This document shows, in pieces, positions 9,948 to 18,332 of a stretch of DNA of 64,000 bases. Origin of the DNA: Bacillus sp. 491mf (GTDB lineage Bacteria; Bacillota; Bacilli; Bacillales; Bacillaceae_G); the NCBI RefSeq assembly GCF_900112415.1, contig NZ_FOLV01000011.1, positions 1 to 64,000 of the forward strand, read 5' to 3'. The position numbers and the translations under genes are program-made. Under the pieces are notes generated by a model. That model saw only the letters and a list, made by a program, of their open reading frames with translations, was not told the origin of the DNA and made no database searches. How positions within the stretch are numbered: position 1 is the stretch's first letter; each line of letters opens with the position of its first letter.

Positions 9948-10085
9948 ATGAGTAAAGTTCTTGAGTATTATTCTACATTCGACGAATGGGGACGCCTTGA
10001 CCGTGAACCATTAGAGTTTCAAGTGAATTGGCACTACATACAAAAATATTTACCTAAGACAGGAATGAAAGAGAGAATATTTTGA
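9948..10085 (+). pseudogene. 5' remnant of a SAM methyltransferase gene
   Basis: 45-codon frame, MSKVLEYYSTFDEWGRLDR..., ending KYLPKTGMKERIF. The start has a strong AAAGGGG site. The sequence up to YLPKTG matches how some Bacillus class I methyltransferases begin, just before their glycine-rich SAM loop; here the SAM loop and everything after it are missing. It is best read as an N-terminal fragment left after a deletion that ends directly upstream of the GrpB gene. Confidence 0.55.
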
Positions 10086-10132
10086 TATTTAATCCGTAAA
10101 GAAAAGGGTTGTATGCAGGAGGAGTGAATCAA

Positions 10133-10642
10133 ATGTTAGGGTTACCCCGTGGTGAAGTTTTTTTAGTTCCTTGGACTGAAGAATGGGAAGCCGAATTTTT
10201 AAAAGAGAAACAATTAATTGAAAAACAAATTGGAGAATACATTTTGACAATACACCATATTGGAAGTACTTCTATTCCACACTTGAGTGCAAAACCTATT
10301 ATTGATATTGCGATTGAATTAAAGAATTTTGAAAATGGTGTGGAATGTATTGCTAAGCTAGAACGGTTAAATTATAGGTATAGAAAAGGTGTATTACCCG
10401 AGAGATATTATTTTAATAAGGGAGAACCGAGAACACATCAAATTCATATGTATGAGAAGGGGAATAAATATTTAATTGAACAATTGTGTTTTAGAGATTA
10501 CTTAAAAAATAATAAAACTGCTCGGATAGAGTATGAACAGTTAAAGATTCAACTTTCAAAGGCTAATCCAAATAATAAATTTAAATATACAGATGACAAA
10601 ACAAACTTTGTTAAATCTATATTGGCTAAAATAAATATTTAG
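10133..10642 (+). CDS. GrpB/UPF0157 family protein (nucleotidyltransferase fold)
   Basis: 169 residues. The family pattern is clear: VPWTEEWEAEF, then HHIGSTSIPHLSAKPIIDIAIEL, then YRYRKG and a C-terminal helical part ending in KYTDDKTNFV. The GSTS and DIAIE segments place the acidic pair of a nucleotidyltransferase-like fold. The biological reaction of the family is not settled; a CoaE-fused version exists in other bacteria. ATG 10133 is chosen because GGAGGAG at 10118-10124 fits it; the longer frame would start at TTG 10109 and include that site. Confidence 0.82.
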   Translation: MLGLPRGEVFLVPWTEEWEAEFLKEKQLIEKQIGEYILTIHHIGSTSIPHLSAKPIIDIAIELKNFENGVECIAKLERLNYRYRKGVLPERYYFNKGEPRTHQIHMYEKGNKYLIEQLCFRDYLKNNKTARIEYEQLKIQLSKANPNNKFKYTDDKTNFVKSILAKINI

Positions 10643-10743
10643 AAAGGCGGTTATGTGTAACAATTCGCCTTCCAAAATAAAATAGTTTTATTGTTCGTGA
10701 AATATCATTTTATGAAAAAGTGAAGCATTTTTTTTATAACTTT

Positions 10744-10781
10744 AATAATCGCCTACCAAATTTATGGGTAGGCGATTATTG
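10744..10781 (+). terminator. terminator behind the GrpB-family gene
   Basis: Strong stem AATAATCGCCTACC/GGTAGGCGATTATT with a weak T-rich tail. Confidence 0.65.
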
Positions 10782-10964
10782 TATTTCTAAGAATAAAATT
10801 TGACAAGCTATTTCTAATATTATTTACCATTTTCTCTAGAATATCGGAGCGATTTAATTTATTCATCAGATGCTTCTCTTATGTTTGATATAGCAACATC
10901 ATGTATGAATTATATTTTAGAGACTAATCAATTGATATAGTTAATGAAAATATTATGAATATTA

Positions 10965-11017
10965 TTGACATTATCTGATTACAAATGTAATATCGAATTT
11001 AAGATTACATTTGTAAT
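10965..11017 (+). promoter_or_regulatory. promoter with two BlaI/MecI-type operators
   Basis: TTGACA (10965-10970), 17 bp, then TAATAT (10988-10993) gives a near-consensus sigma-A promoter. A palindrome ATTACAAATGTAAT (10978-10991) sits across the -10 side of the spacer and a second, ATTACATTTGTAAT, at 11004-11017. Both contain the TACAnnTGTA core known for BlaI/MecI operators. The arrangement predicts autorepression of the blaI-M56 operon. Confidence 0.82.
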
Positions 11018-11034
11018 ATAGGGAGGGATATATA

Positions 11035-11433
11035 ATGAAGGAATTACCTAGAATATCTGAGGCTGAATTAGAAATCATGAAAGTTCTTTGGGGAAAATCT
11101 CCTCAAACAGCAAATGAGGTGATTAAAGAACTAGAATTGATTGTAGATTGGAATCCAAAAACGATTCGAACACTGATGAACAGATTAGTTCAAAAAGAAG
11201 CTGTTTCCTATCATCATGAAAAAGGGCGTATGTACGCCTATTATCCTTTAGTGTCACAAGATCATTATCTACAAGTAGAAACAAGGTCTCTTCTCAAACG
11301 TTTTTGTGGGGTGGCGTTTAAACCGCTTCTTGTAAACTTTTTAAAAGAAGAAAAATTATCTTCAGAAGACATAAACGAACTTAGACAAATCCTTGATGAG
11401 AAGAATGAAGAGAATCAGCGTAAGGGGGGATAG
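11035..11433 (+). CDS. BlaI/MecI-family transcriptional repressor
   Basis: 132 residues, standard length. The winged helix is visible: LPRISEAELEIMKVLW, the recognition region NPKTIRTLMNRLVQK near residues 41-55, and a wing with YHHEKGRMYAYYPL, then a dimerisation domain. Family knowledge: the dimer binds TACAnnTGTA sites and is removed by proteolysis once the partner M56 sensor is triggered. The gene lies 18 bp behind its own tandem operators and 2 bp before the M56 gene. No beta-lactamase or PBP2a gene is in the window, so the regulon is probably not classical beta-lactam resistance. Confidence 0.9.
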   Translation: MKELPRISEAELEIMKVLWGKSPQTANEVIKELELIVDWNPKTIRTLMNRLVQKEAVSYHHEKGRMYAYYPLVSQDHYLQVETRSLLKRFCGVAFKPLLVNFLKEEKLSSEDINELRQILDEKNEENQRKGG

Positions 11434-11435
11434 AA

Positions 11436-13640
11436 ATGATACATAGATTTATAAATATCTATCTCCCGCTCGTATTTGATTGGGTTATAGAAACATCTGT
11501 GATGGCAAGTGTATTAGTGGGACTTATTTTGTGTGTCAAAGTCTTGTTAAGAAACAAGCTAAGTCCAAGGTGGCACTATTTATTATGGATGATTTTGATT
11601 GTAAGATTGCTGCTGCCTTGGTCACCTGATAGTTCTTATAGTATGTATTCACTCCTTTCATATGGTTATAAAACGACTACTTTTACTCAAAATCAACCTG
11701 TTGTTTCTTCAAAAAACGAGCGCGTGCATGAGATGGAAAATATGCAAAATACCAGTACAGTTACAGAAGAGACAAGCTCCACCGATCATACACCTCAGAC
11801 AACAAAGAAACATATAGTAGAGCCCGCTCAAAATAAGAAGCAAAAAGATACCTCCATTTCTTTTTATAAAATCGCTTCATACATTTGGGTAATGGGTGTT
11901 ATCATACTAGGTTTCACAACTTATCTTATCAATAGAAGATTATATTCCTACATACAACAACAACCTGTTATTACAGAAGAAAGGGTTGTTAACATCTTTG
12001 AAAAATGTAAAAGATCCATGTCCATCCAGCAAAATATCCCGCTATTGTTAGCTGGGAAAATTTCAAGTCCGACAGTATTTGGATTCTTTCATCCGAAAGT
12101 ATTAGTATCGAGTGTGCATATTAGCCGGCTTAATGAGCAGCAACTGCAACATATTTTTCATCATGAGTTAGCTCATATTAAGCGAAGGGACGTTTGTGTT
12201 AATTGGATTATGTATTGCTTGTTAGTTTTGAATTGGTTTAACCCAATTCTTTGGTATGCCTACTCATGCATGCGGGAAGATCAAGAAATCGCATGCGATG
12301 CACTTGCGCTCACGTTTTTCGAGGAAAAGGAAAAAATCGCATATGGATATACCATTATCAATCTTTTAGAACATTACTCTAACTATTACCAAGTACCAGG
12401 TTTGGCGAATCTAATCAGAAATAAAAGAGCTTTAAAGAGGAGGATTTTCATGATTAAAAAGTTTCAAAAGAAATCGTATCGCTGGTCTGCGCTTGGTGTA
12501 ATTACTGTGGTGGTTGTTTCATTATTTTCTCTGTTAAATGCACGTGCAGATGGGACAAACGAACAGCAGAAAGGACAAGCTTCCAAAAAAGTAACATTGA
12601 CAGAAACAAAAAAAGTGGGAACGGTATATACTCCTCCTAAGCAGGAAGAATATTTTGGGGATATGACAAAAGAAGAGATACTGACGAAAATGCTGAATAC
12701 AGTTGATAATTTTGAAACTGCTAAAGGTGAATTTAAAATTCATTCTGTTAATACAGGTGACAGGGTAATTAATTATGAACTTAGTTTGCATAATCAAGCA
12801 GGTGGTTATAGTAAAACTACTCGTGTGGAAAATGAAATAGAAAAGGTAACATCTCATTATTACAATAACGGTACGATGTGGGATCTTAGAAAAGATACAG
12901 GTATGTATATAGAAATGAGATATGGGCAAGAAGCAAAACGTTCTAAGCCATTAAAGATTGAAAATGCATTTTCAGTAAATGGCGAAGGAGATAACGTAAC
13001 AGATTATCGAGAAAGACCTATTATTGGTGAAGCGATGAGTTCACTATTCCCTTATGAAATAGCTTCGAACTATACGAGAAATTTGAATACTTGGGAGATT
13101 GAAAAGCAAAACGAACAGTTATTGGGGCATAATACGCTTGTTATCAAAGGGGATATCAACAAACGAATCAACAAATCCTTCCGTTTTTGGGTCGATAAAG
13201 ATACGGGAATTCTCGTAAAATATGAAACGTATGATACGGTTGGCAAAGTGGCTGATTATTTATATCCCACAAGCTTAGAAGTCAATATTCCTATTGATAG
13301 TAAAAGATTTACACCAGATTTAACAGGATACCAAAAAGAAGAACTGTTTAAAAAGGACCAGTCGCAAATGACGACTGGGAATATCGATAATCTCGTCCCA
13401 GAAGCAATCAAAGCACAATGGGAGGAAGCAAAGAAAAAAACAAATGAAACAACAACTTTGCAGCACGACGGCAAGTGGTACATTCATGCCAAAAAGGGTT
13501 ATTTGGTAAACTATATAGAAGTCAATGGAAAAGAGGGAACGTTATTTTTAGCGAAAGCATCTCCGCAAAAAGAACAATTTATATTCCATGCTTTAGCAGA
13601 GGGGTACAAGGCGGAGACACTTAAGATGGTTTATGAATGA
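11436..13640 (+). CDS. BlaR1/MecR1-like M56 metallopeptidase sensor with LolA/RseB-like C-terminal domain
   Basis: 734 residues. Residues 1-370 follow BlaR1: membrane helices, a linker rich in Ser/Thr near 80-140, the zinc site HELAH at 243-247, the third-ligand segment QEIACDALAL, and a last membrane helix near 350-366. BlaR1 then carries a penicillin-binding domain with SxxK and KTG motifs; I see neither. Instead residues about 410-640 read as a lipoprotein-sorting/RseB-like beta domain (VDNFETAKGEFKIHS, then FRFWVDKDTGILVKYE), followed by about 90 further residues. The sensed ligand is therefore probably a lipid, lipoprotein or envelope signal rather than a beta-lactam. Operon with the repressor gene. 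Confidence 0.82.
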   Translation: MIHRFINIYLPLVFDWVIETSVMASVLVGLILCVKVLLRNKLSPRWHYLLWMILIVRLLLPWSPDSSYSMYSLLSYGYKTTTFTQNQPVVSSKNERVHEMENMQNTSTVTEETSSTDHTPQTTKKHIVEPAQNKKQKDTSISFYKIASYIWVMGVIILGFTTYLINRRLYSYIQQQPVITEERVVNIFEKCKRSMSIQQNIPLLLAGKISSPTVFGFFHPKVLVSSVHISRLNEQQLQHIFHHELAHIKRRDVCVNWIMYCLLVLNWFNPILWYAYSCMREDQEIACDALALTFFEEKEKIAYGYTIINLLEHYSNYYQVPGLANLIRNKRALKRRIFMIKKFQKKSYRWSALGVITVVVVSLFSLLNARADGTNEQQKGQASKKVTLTETKKVGTVYTPPKQEEYFGDMTKEEILTKMLNTVDNFETAKGEFKIHSVNTGDRVINYELSLHNQAGGYSKTTRVENEIEKVTSHYYNNGTMWDLRKDTGMYIEMRYGQEAKRSKPLKIENAFSVNGEGDNVTDYRERPIIGEAMSSLFPYEIASNYTRNLNTWEIEKQNEQLLGHNTLVIKGDINKRINKSFRFWVDKDTGILVKYETYDTVGKVADYLYPTSLEVNIPIDSKRFTPDLTGYQKEELFKKDQSQMTTGNIDNLVPEAIKAQWEEAKKKTNETTTLQHDGKWYIHAKKGYLVNYIEVNGKEGTLFLAKASPQKEQFIFHALAEGYKAETLKMVYE

Positions 13641-13864
13641 AGTAGAACCTTCTTTGAAATTTTTCGCGTTACACAGAAGAAAAAGAGTCTATTATCACTG
13701 AATATATTAATGAATATCCCTATAAGATGATCTGCGGTTTGCCAAATGATTCGCTTATACACATCAAGGAAAAGAAAATGAAGTTGTTAGGTGATATTTT
13801 TATTTATATAATTATATCTTCTTATTATGTATAGGTTCCTGTTTGGTTTGGCGGGATTTATACA
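13641..13864. other. degraded sequence behind the M56 gene
   Basis: One plus frame reads EYPYKMICGLPNDSLIHIKE and then GDIFIY before a stop near 13833, faintly like the end of a peptidase S51 (dipeptidase E) protein. It has no start and no conserved active site, so I treat it as a possible scrap only. Confidence 0.25.
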
Positions 13865-13919
13865 GAAAAAGAAATAAACACTTAAAGTGATTATATGCTT
13901 TAAGTGTTTATTTCTTTTT
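13865..13919 (+). terminator. long hairpin terminator
   Basis: AAAAAGAAATAAACACTTAAA pairs with TTTAAGTGTTTATTTCTTTTT around a short loop. It could serve the blaI-M56 operon about 225 bp upstream. Nothing supported lies between it and 14086. Confidence 0.7.
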
Positions 13920-14085
13920 GAAAACTATATATGAACAGTAAATGGAGATTGGTAATTCTTATTTTTAGAACTGTTGCTAAATAATATATTTAGACTTATA
14001 TTATTAGGGTGTTAAATTTCTGATTTTTCACTTTAGGGTGATTTTTTTGATTTATGTATTTATTTATTTGTAAAGGAGTTATCAT

Positions 14086-14859
14086 ATGGATTATAGAATT
14101 GTATTTTTTGATGTTGATGGAACTCTTACACATCATGAAAATGGTAGTATTTCAAATAAAACGAAAGAAGCTATAAAAGTATTAAAGAATAGAGGGATAA
14201 GAGTAGTTGCAGCAACAGGAAGACCGCTATCGATGTGCGATGAAATAAGAGAATTAGGAGTGGATACGTTCATTACAGCCAATGGAGCTTATGTAAAGCA
14301 TAAACAAGAGATTCTTCATAAAGTACCGATAGATAAAAATGTTATTCGAGAAGTTGTTGAATTTGCAAATATTGAGAATAATGGTCTATCTTTCTTTACA
14401 GAAGACTTTAGTATGAACGGTGTAGAAGATAAAGCAATACTAGAAGCACTAAATGAAACGTTGTCATTGAATGCTTATCCAAATATAAATAAACATATTT
14501 ATAATCAAGAGGTCTATTTGATGTGTTTGTATGCTACTGATGAAACAGTAGAGAGATATATTCATAAGTTCCCGCATTTAACGTTTAGCAGATGGCATCC
14601 TTTTGTATTAAATGTGTTACAAGAAGAAGTGTCTAAATCTTTAGCGATTAAAAGTGTATTACAGTATTTTGGCATTGATAAATCAGAGGCTATTGCGTTT
14701 GGGGATGGAGGGAATGATATAGACATGTTGGAATTAGTAGGACTTGGGATTGCTATGGAAAATGGGAATGAACAATTAAAAGAAGTTGCAGATTTCGTCA
14801 CGAAAAAGTCAAGTGAAGATGGGATCGACTTTGCTCTTAGAAAGTACGGAATTATTTAA
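14086..14859 (+). CDS. Cof-type HAD-IIB phosphatase
   Basis: 257 residues, usual for the Cof subfamily. HAD motif I is FFDVDGTL (Asp9/Asp11), motif II lies at AATGRP, motif III includes the Lys near KSLAIKSV, and motif IV is FGDGGNDIDML. A type IIB cap domain occupies the middle. Family knowledge: cytoplasmic Mg-dependent phosphatases acting on sugar phosphates, FMN or related metabolites; the substrate is not predictable. AGGAG site upstream. The DinB-like gene follows 40 bp after the stop. Confidence 0.9.
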   Translation: MDYRIVFFDVDGTLTHHENGSISNKTKEAIKVLKNRGIRVVAATGRPLSMCDEIRELGVDTFITANGAYVKHKQEILHKVPIDKNVIREVVEFANIENNGLSFFTEDFSMNGVEDKAILEALNETLSLNAYPNINKHIYNQEVYLMCLYATDETVERYIHKFPHLTFSRWHPFVLNVLQEEVSKSLAIKSVLQYFGIDKSEAIAFGDGGNDIDMLELVGLGIAMENGNEQLKEVADFVTKKSSEDGIDFALRKYGII

Positions 14860-14899
14860 GTATATAAAGAACGGACATTTTTTGTATGGAGTGATTTCT

Positions 14900-15376
14900 T
14901 TGATAGATTTGTGTCATTATAATTGGCAAGTTAGAGAAGAATGGTTTAAGTGGTGTGAAACAATTGCGATTGAAGAGCTAACGAAAAAGCGTGCAGGCGG
15001 TATGGGGAGCATTATACATACTTTGTTTCATGTGATTGATTGCGAACAATTATGGATTAATCAGATGCAAGGGACTGCTGTTATTAAAAAAGATATTAAT
15101 ACAATTTCTAGCCTAAGTGATGTAAAGACATTTTCAATTATAACAAAACCAGTAACACAGAGATTTCTAGAGTCATATGCTCTTGATACTGGGGAGAGAA
15201 TTTTAGAAGTTAAGAGTAAGAATGGTAATTCATTTTCATTTACTTATGAAAGAATTATTCGTCATATCATTACGCATGAAATTCATCACATTGGACAACT
15301 GTCTGTTTGGTCACGGGAAATTGGTATCGAGCCTGTCTCATCTGATTTATTAATAAGGGATTATGTAAGAATCTAA
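14900..15376 (+). CDS. DinB/DUF664-family putative metal-dependent enzyme
   Basis: 158 residues. LIDLCHYNWQVREEWFKW at the start, HTLFHVIDCEQLWI in the middle and HIITHEIHHIGQLSVW at the end form the four-helix DinB fold with its His triad (one His in the middle helix and the HEIHH pair). Family members are bacillithiol-, mycothiol- or DNA-damage-linked transferases or hydrolases. I prefer TTG 14900, with GGAG at 14888-14891 well spaced, over the much longer frame that overlaps the HAD gene by 74 bp. Confidence 0.78.
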   Translation: MIDLCHYNWQVREEWFKWCETIAIEELTKKRAGGMGSIIHTLFHVIDCEQLWINQMQGTAVIKKDINTISSLSDVKTFSIITKPVTQRFLESYALDTGERILEVKSKNGNSFSFTYERIIRHIITHEIHHIGQLSVWSREIGIEPVSSDLLIRDYVRI

Positions 15377-15498
15377 GTGTATATTTTATTTTTAGGAAAG
15401 AGTCTTTAACAACAAGTACTTTTACGTACAGAAAAAATTAAGTATATTCGAACAGTGAAATTAAGTGAATCATGAAATGTTTTTGAGGAGGGGTATCG

Positions 15499-15876
15499 AT
15501 GGGATTACAAGTAGGCGAAATAATCACCTTTGAACGAACGTTTACAAAAGAAGATGTTGTATTATTTACGAAGGTATCAAAGGATGAAGGCGTTCATCAT
15601 GTGACACCAGATGAACAAGGGCGATTTGTTGTACAAGGACTTTTAACATCAACACTCCCTACGAAAGTTGGCGGTGATTATAATGTATTGGCTCGTAAGA
15701 TGGGTTTTGAATTTTTACGTCCAGTTTTTAGTGGTGATACGATCCGTTGTGATGTAATTATTGAACAATTTGAACTGGATGAAAAAAATCGCACAAAAAT
15801 TACTGCGGCGTTTACATGTATGAATCAATTTGAAAAAGAAGTATTAAAAGGAAGTTTCTCAGGTGTAATTCTTTAA
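15499..15876 (+). CDS. MaoC-like hotdog-fold dehydratase
   Basis: 125 residues. The N-terminal GEIITFERTFTKEDVVLFTKVSKD resembles the start of (R)-specific enoyl-CoA hydratase/MaoC proteins, followed by the FVVQGLLTSTLPTKVGG helix and beta strands to the end. The usual catalytic Asp-x(4)-His of hydratases is not obvious; the segment SKDEGVHHV provides an acid and histidines in a similar place. Predicted to act on acyl-thioesters in the cytoplasm. Strong GGAGGGG site before the ATG. Single gene. Confidence 0.75.
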   Translation: MGLQVGEIITFERTFTKEDVVLFTKVSKDEGVHHVTPDEQGRFVVQGLLTSTLPTKVGGDYNVLARKMGFEFLRPVFSGDTIRCDVIIEQFELDEKNRTKITAAFTCMNQFEKEVLKGSFSGVIL

Positions 15877-16050
15877 TCATTTATAAAAATATGTAGTATA
15901 GCTTTTAACAGGGGTGAAAAATCAAATAAGATAGATGTGAAATATTGTATTATATAAATTTAAACAATCGATGTAATAATTCAATGAGAGAAACTTGAAA
16001 AGAAGTTTGTTTCATGAATATTACATCTTTTTTGATTTACTGTTTTATTT

Positions 16051-16474
16051 TATCCCGCTATTCGTGGGCAGTAATACTCCCGCCTCAAAATTCAGCGAAA
16101 GCATTGTCCAGCTCTAGCGGCTAGAATCTCCGGCCGTTTCGCCCCCTCGGACGAGGGAAAAAGCGCCTCTCTGTCAAGGGCGAGGCCATTGAAAAAGTCC
16201 ACCTTATAAGAAAAAGGAGTTCACCACCTACTATATACAGATGATGAAACACTTTTTGTTTTCTGTATATTGATAAAATACATGTTGTTTTTTTAAAGTA
16301 ATCACTTTTTCAGTGCCTTCGTCAAGGGCGTGGGCGTCCTGCGATTCTGAACGAGCCGCTTCCGCTTTTCTTAAGAAGTTAGGCGGGAGATAAACTGCCC
16401 GTAAAAGTCCGATTGGTGAGGGCTGATAATCAGTGGGGGATGAAGAACCCCCCACTGATTAAAGTTTCACTTTA
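16051..16474 (+). repeat. dispersed GC-rich repeat, copy A (carries an inserted MITE)
   Basis: From TATCCCGCTATTCGTGGGCA to AAAGTTTCACTTTA the sequence matches, in inverted orientation, the repeat at 58724-59006. Shared landmarks are the GGGCAGTAATAC end, CTAGAATCTCCGG, GCGCCTCTCTG, CCTGCGATTCTGA, and the terminal CTGATTAAAGTTTCACTTT. It is visibly richer in GC than its surroundings and has several short inverted repeats, so a structured RNA or a bcr-type B. cereus group repeat is plausible. I could not assign it to a named bcr class. No coding frame is convincing. The rest of 15877-16682 shows nothing else. Confidence 0.85.
16183..16330. mobile_element. 148-bp MITE-like insertion inside repeat copy A (one target copy included)
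   Basis: Relative to copy B, copy A has an insertion flanked by the 10-bp direct repeat GTCAAGGGCG (16173-16182 and 16321-16330). The inserted DNA has imperfect terminal inverted repeats: AGGCCATTGAAAAAGT at the left and ACTTTTTCAGTGCCT at the right. Removing it restores an alignment with copy B. That is the signature of a non-autonomous element with target duplication. No coding content. Confidence 0.85.
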
Positions 16475-16682
16475 TGAAAGAGGATCCAAAAGTGCCTGTA
16501 AGCTGTACTTATGCAAAAGAATTAAAGAGGCTGCTTTGTATTTAACAAGCAGTTTTTTGTATTTCATCCTTCTTTTTTTGTAACTGATTTCATATATTTG
16601 ACGCTCTGTGTTGTAAGTGCCTACGCAATCATTTACATCATATACAATAAAGCTATCAAATCGAAAGAGGTGGAAGGACGGT

Positions 16683-17885
16683 ATGAAACGTTCATCTATT
16701 AATCCGTGGCTTGTTGTCCTCGGTACAGTCATTGTACAAATGGGACTTGGAACGATATATACATGGAGTTTATTCAATCAACCTTTAGTGAGTAAATACG
16801 GATGGAGTCTTAACGCTGTTGCGATAACCTTCTCAATCACTAGTTTTTCTTTAGCATTTGCAACTTTGTTTGCGGGTAAATTACAAGAGAAATGGGGAAT
16901 TCGTAAACTCATTATGATAGCCGGATTAGCTTTAGGAATTGGCTTGATGCTTAGTTCACAAGTGTCCTCATTACCAATGCTTTATGTACTAGCAGGCGTT
17001 GTTGTAGGTTACGCAAATGGTACAGCATATATTACTTCACTATCAAATTTAATAAAGTGGTTTCCAGAGCGTAAAGGTTTAATTTCTGGTATATCTGTCG
17101 CTGCTTATGGCACGAGTAGCCTAATTTTTAAATACATTAACACAAAGTTCATTGATTCAGTTGGTGTATCACAAGCGTTTTTATATTGGGGATTAATTGT
17201 TGCAGTTATGGTAGTGGTAGGCGCTTGTTTAATCCATCAAGCCCCTGAACAAGATACAGTACATGAAACAAAAAGTCATGACTTTACAACAAAAGAAATG
17301 CTGCGCACAAAAGAAGTTTATCTGTTATTCATTATGTTTTTTGCATCATGTATGAGTGGCTTATACTTAATTGGTATGGTAAAAGATATCGGTGTTCAAC
17401 TCGTAGGACTTAACGCAGCAACAGCAGCTAACGCTGTCGCCATGGTTGCGATCTTTAATACGGTTGGCCGTCTCATTTTAGGATCGTTGTCAGATAAAAT
17501 CAGCCGTTTAAAAATTGTTTCTGTAACGTTTGCCGTTATAGCTATATCTGTTTTTGTTCTCAGTTTTGTAGATTTAAATTATGGTATTTATTTCGCCTGT
17601 GTAGCAAGTGTTGCTTTCTGCTTTGGTGGAAATATCACGATTTTCCCAGCTATTGTTGGTGATTTCTTCGGTCTAAAAAATCATAGTAAAAACTATGGCA
17701 TTGTATATCAAGGCTTTGGTCTTGGGGCACTTACAGGTTCCTTTATCGGTGCAACTTTAGGTGGAATTAAACCAACTTTTATGGTGATTGGTGCATTGTG
17801 TGTCGTGTCATTTGTTATCGCTATTTTCATTCGACAACCTAGTCAGCAAAAAGAAAAACAAGAAAATTATCGTAGCGTAGCGTGA
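16683..17885 (+). CDS. OFA-type MFS transporter (oxalate/formate antiporter family)
   Basis: 400 residues, twelve predicted membrane helices. The start SSINPWLVVLGTVIVQMG and the GTIYTWSLFNQP motif in the first external loop are typical of the OFA family (TIGR00890 group), with a FAGKLQEKWGIRK cytoplasmic signature between TM2 and TM3. Family knowledge: exchange or uptake of small carboxylates; many Bacillus members have unknown substrate. ATG 16683 is chosen for the GGTGGAAGGA site at 16668-16677; the frame is open further upstream to 16617 but without a site. Confidence 0.88.
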   Translation: MKRSSINPWLVVLGTVIVQMGLGTIYTWSLFNQPLVSKYGWSLNAVAITFSITSFSLAFATLFAGKLQEKWGIRKLIMIAGLALGIGLMLSSQVSSLPMLYVLAGVVVGYANGTAYITSLSNLIKWFPERKGLISGISVAAYGTSSLIFKYINTKFIDSVGVSQAFLYWGLIVAVMVVVGACLIHQAPEQDTVHETKSHDFTTKEMLRTKEVYLLFIMFFASCMSGLYLIGMVKDIGVQLVGLNAATAANAVAMVAIFNTVGRLILGSLSDKISRLKIVSVTFAVIAISVFVLSFVDLNYGIYFACVASVAFCFGGNITIFPAIVGDFFGLKNHSKNYGIVYQGFGLGALTGSFIGATLGGIKPTFMVIGALCVVSFVIAIFIRQPSQQKEKQENYRSVA

Positions 17886-17933
17886 GTGGTTTGGATTTTA
17901 ATATACTCTAAAATAGACTTATTTAAAGATAAA

Positions 17934-17978
17934 AGAAGAGGGATTCGCTTTTCTAATGAAAAGTAGATCCCTTTTTTT
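17934..17978. terminator. terminator between the MFS gene and the zinc-ribbon gene
   Basis: Imperfect hairpin with an AGGGAT/ATCCCT outer stem and TTTTC/GAAAA inner stem, followed by a T run. It can serve both convergent genes. Confidence 0.65.
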
Positions 17979-17980
17979 AT

Positions 17981-18184
17981 TCATACTTGTAAACTTCCTT
18001 TTATTATGGTTGCAAATAATATTTTGAGCGATGTATTTTTGATCATCATGAAGGATATTCTTAGATGGTTTTTTGTTACATGTAATGTTGTATCGCAGTT
18101 TGGGCAAACAAGTTTACGAGAGCTATTTCTTAAAAAGAGGGTTTTCTTTTTTATTTTGTAACGGCATTTGGGGCAAGTCTTCAT
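17981..18184 (-). CDS. small zinc-ribbon protein (TIGR04104-like)
   Basis: 67 residues. CPKC near residues 4-7 and CPNC near 27-30 form a zinc ribbon; FLRNSSRKLVCPNC matches the paralogue encoded at 41638-41916 (FLRNNSHKLVCENC). The protein then turns hydrophobic (KILFATIIKG) as if a membrane segment was cut short; related Bacillus proteins have one or two membrane helices after the ribbon. Function unknown. Its promoter side abuts a degraded MITE. Confidence 0.68.
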   Translation of the reverse strand: MKTCPKCRYKIKKKTLFLRNSSRKLVCPNCDTTLHVTKNHLRISFMMIKNTSLKILFATIIKGSLQV

Positions 18185-18239
18185 TTTTATCTCACCTCAT
18201 CGCTTTTTAATTTGAAAACTAAAGAATTTTTTGGATAAA

Positions 18240-18309
18240 TAAGAAAAGAAGTAGGGGAATTTAATTTTTTCGTTTTTGGGAACACTAATTCCTTAACTTA
18301 ATAGACACG
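18240..18309. mobile_element. degraded right half of an IS231-end MITE
   Basis: TTTTTTCGTTTTTGGGAACA... followed by CTTAACTTAATAGACACG resembles the right half of the intact copy at 29634-29761 (TTTCGTTTTGGGG...AAGTTTGATGGGCATG). The next bases GGAGTGCTCCC fit the GGG-N5-CCC style of target seen at other copies. The left half was not recognisable. Confidence 0.5.
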
Positions 18310-18332
18310 GAGTGCTCCCCTGTTAGTATTAA

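Noticed and set aside
8002-10642. defence island (CPBP, nucleotidyltransferase, GrpB)
   Set aside because: No known toxin-antitoxin, restriction, CBASS or Abi signature genes accompany them; a defence role is only a guess and is not claimed as a feature.
16231-16455. 74-codon minus-strand frame inside the large repeat
   Set aside because: It crosses the boundary of the inserted MITE, has no ribosome site and no protein-like pattern.
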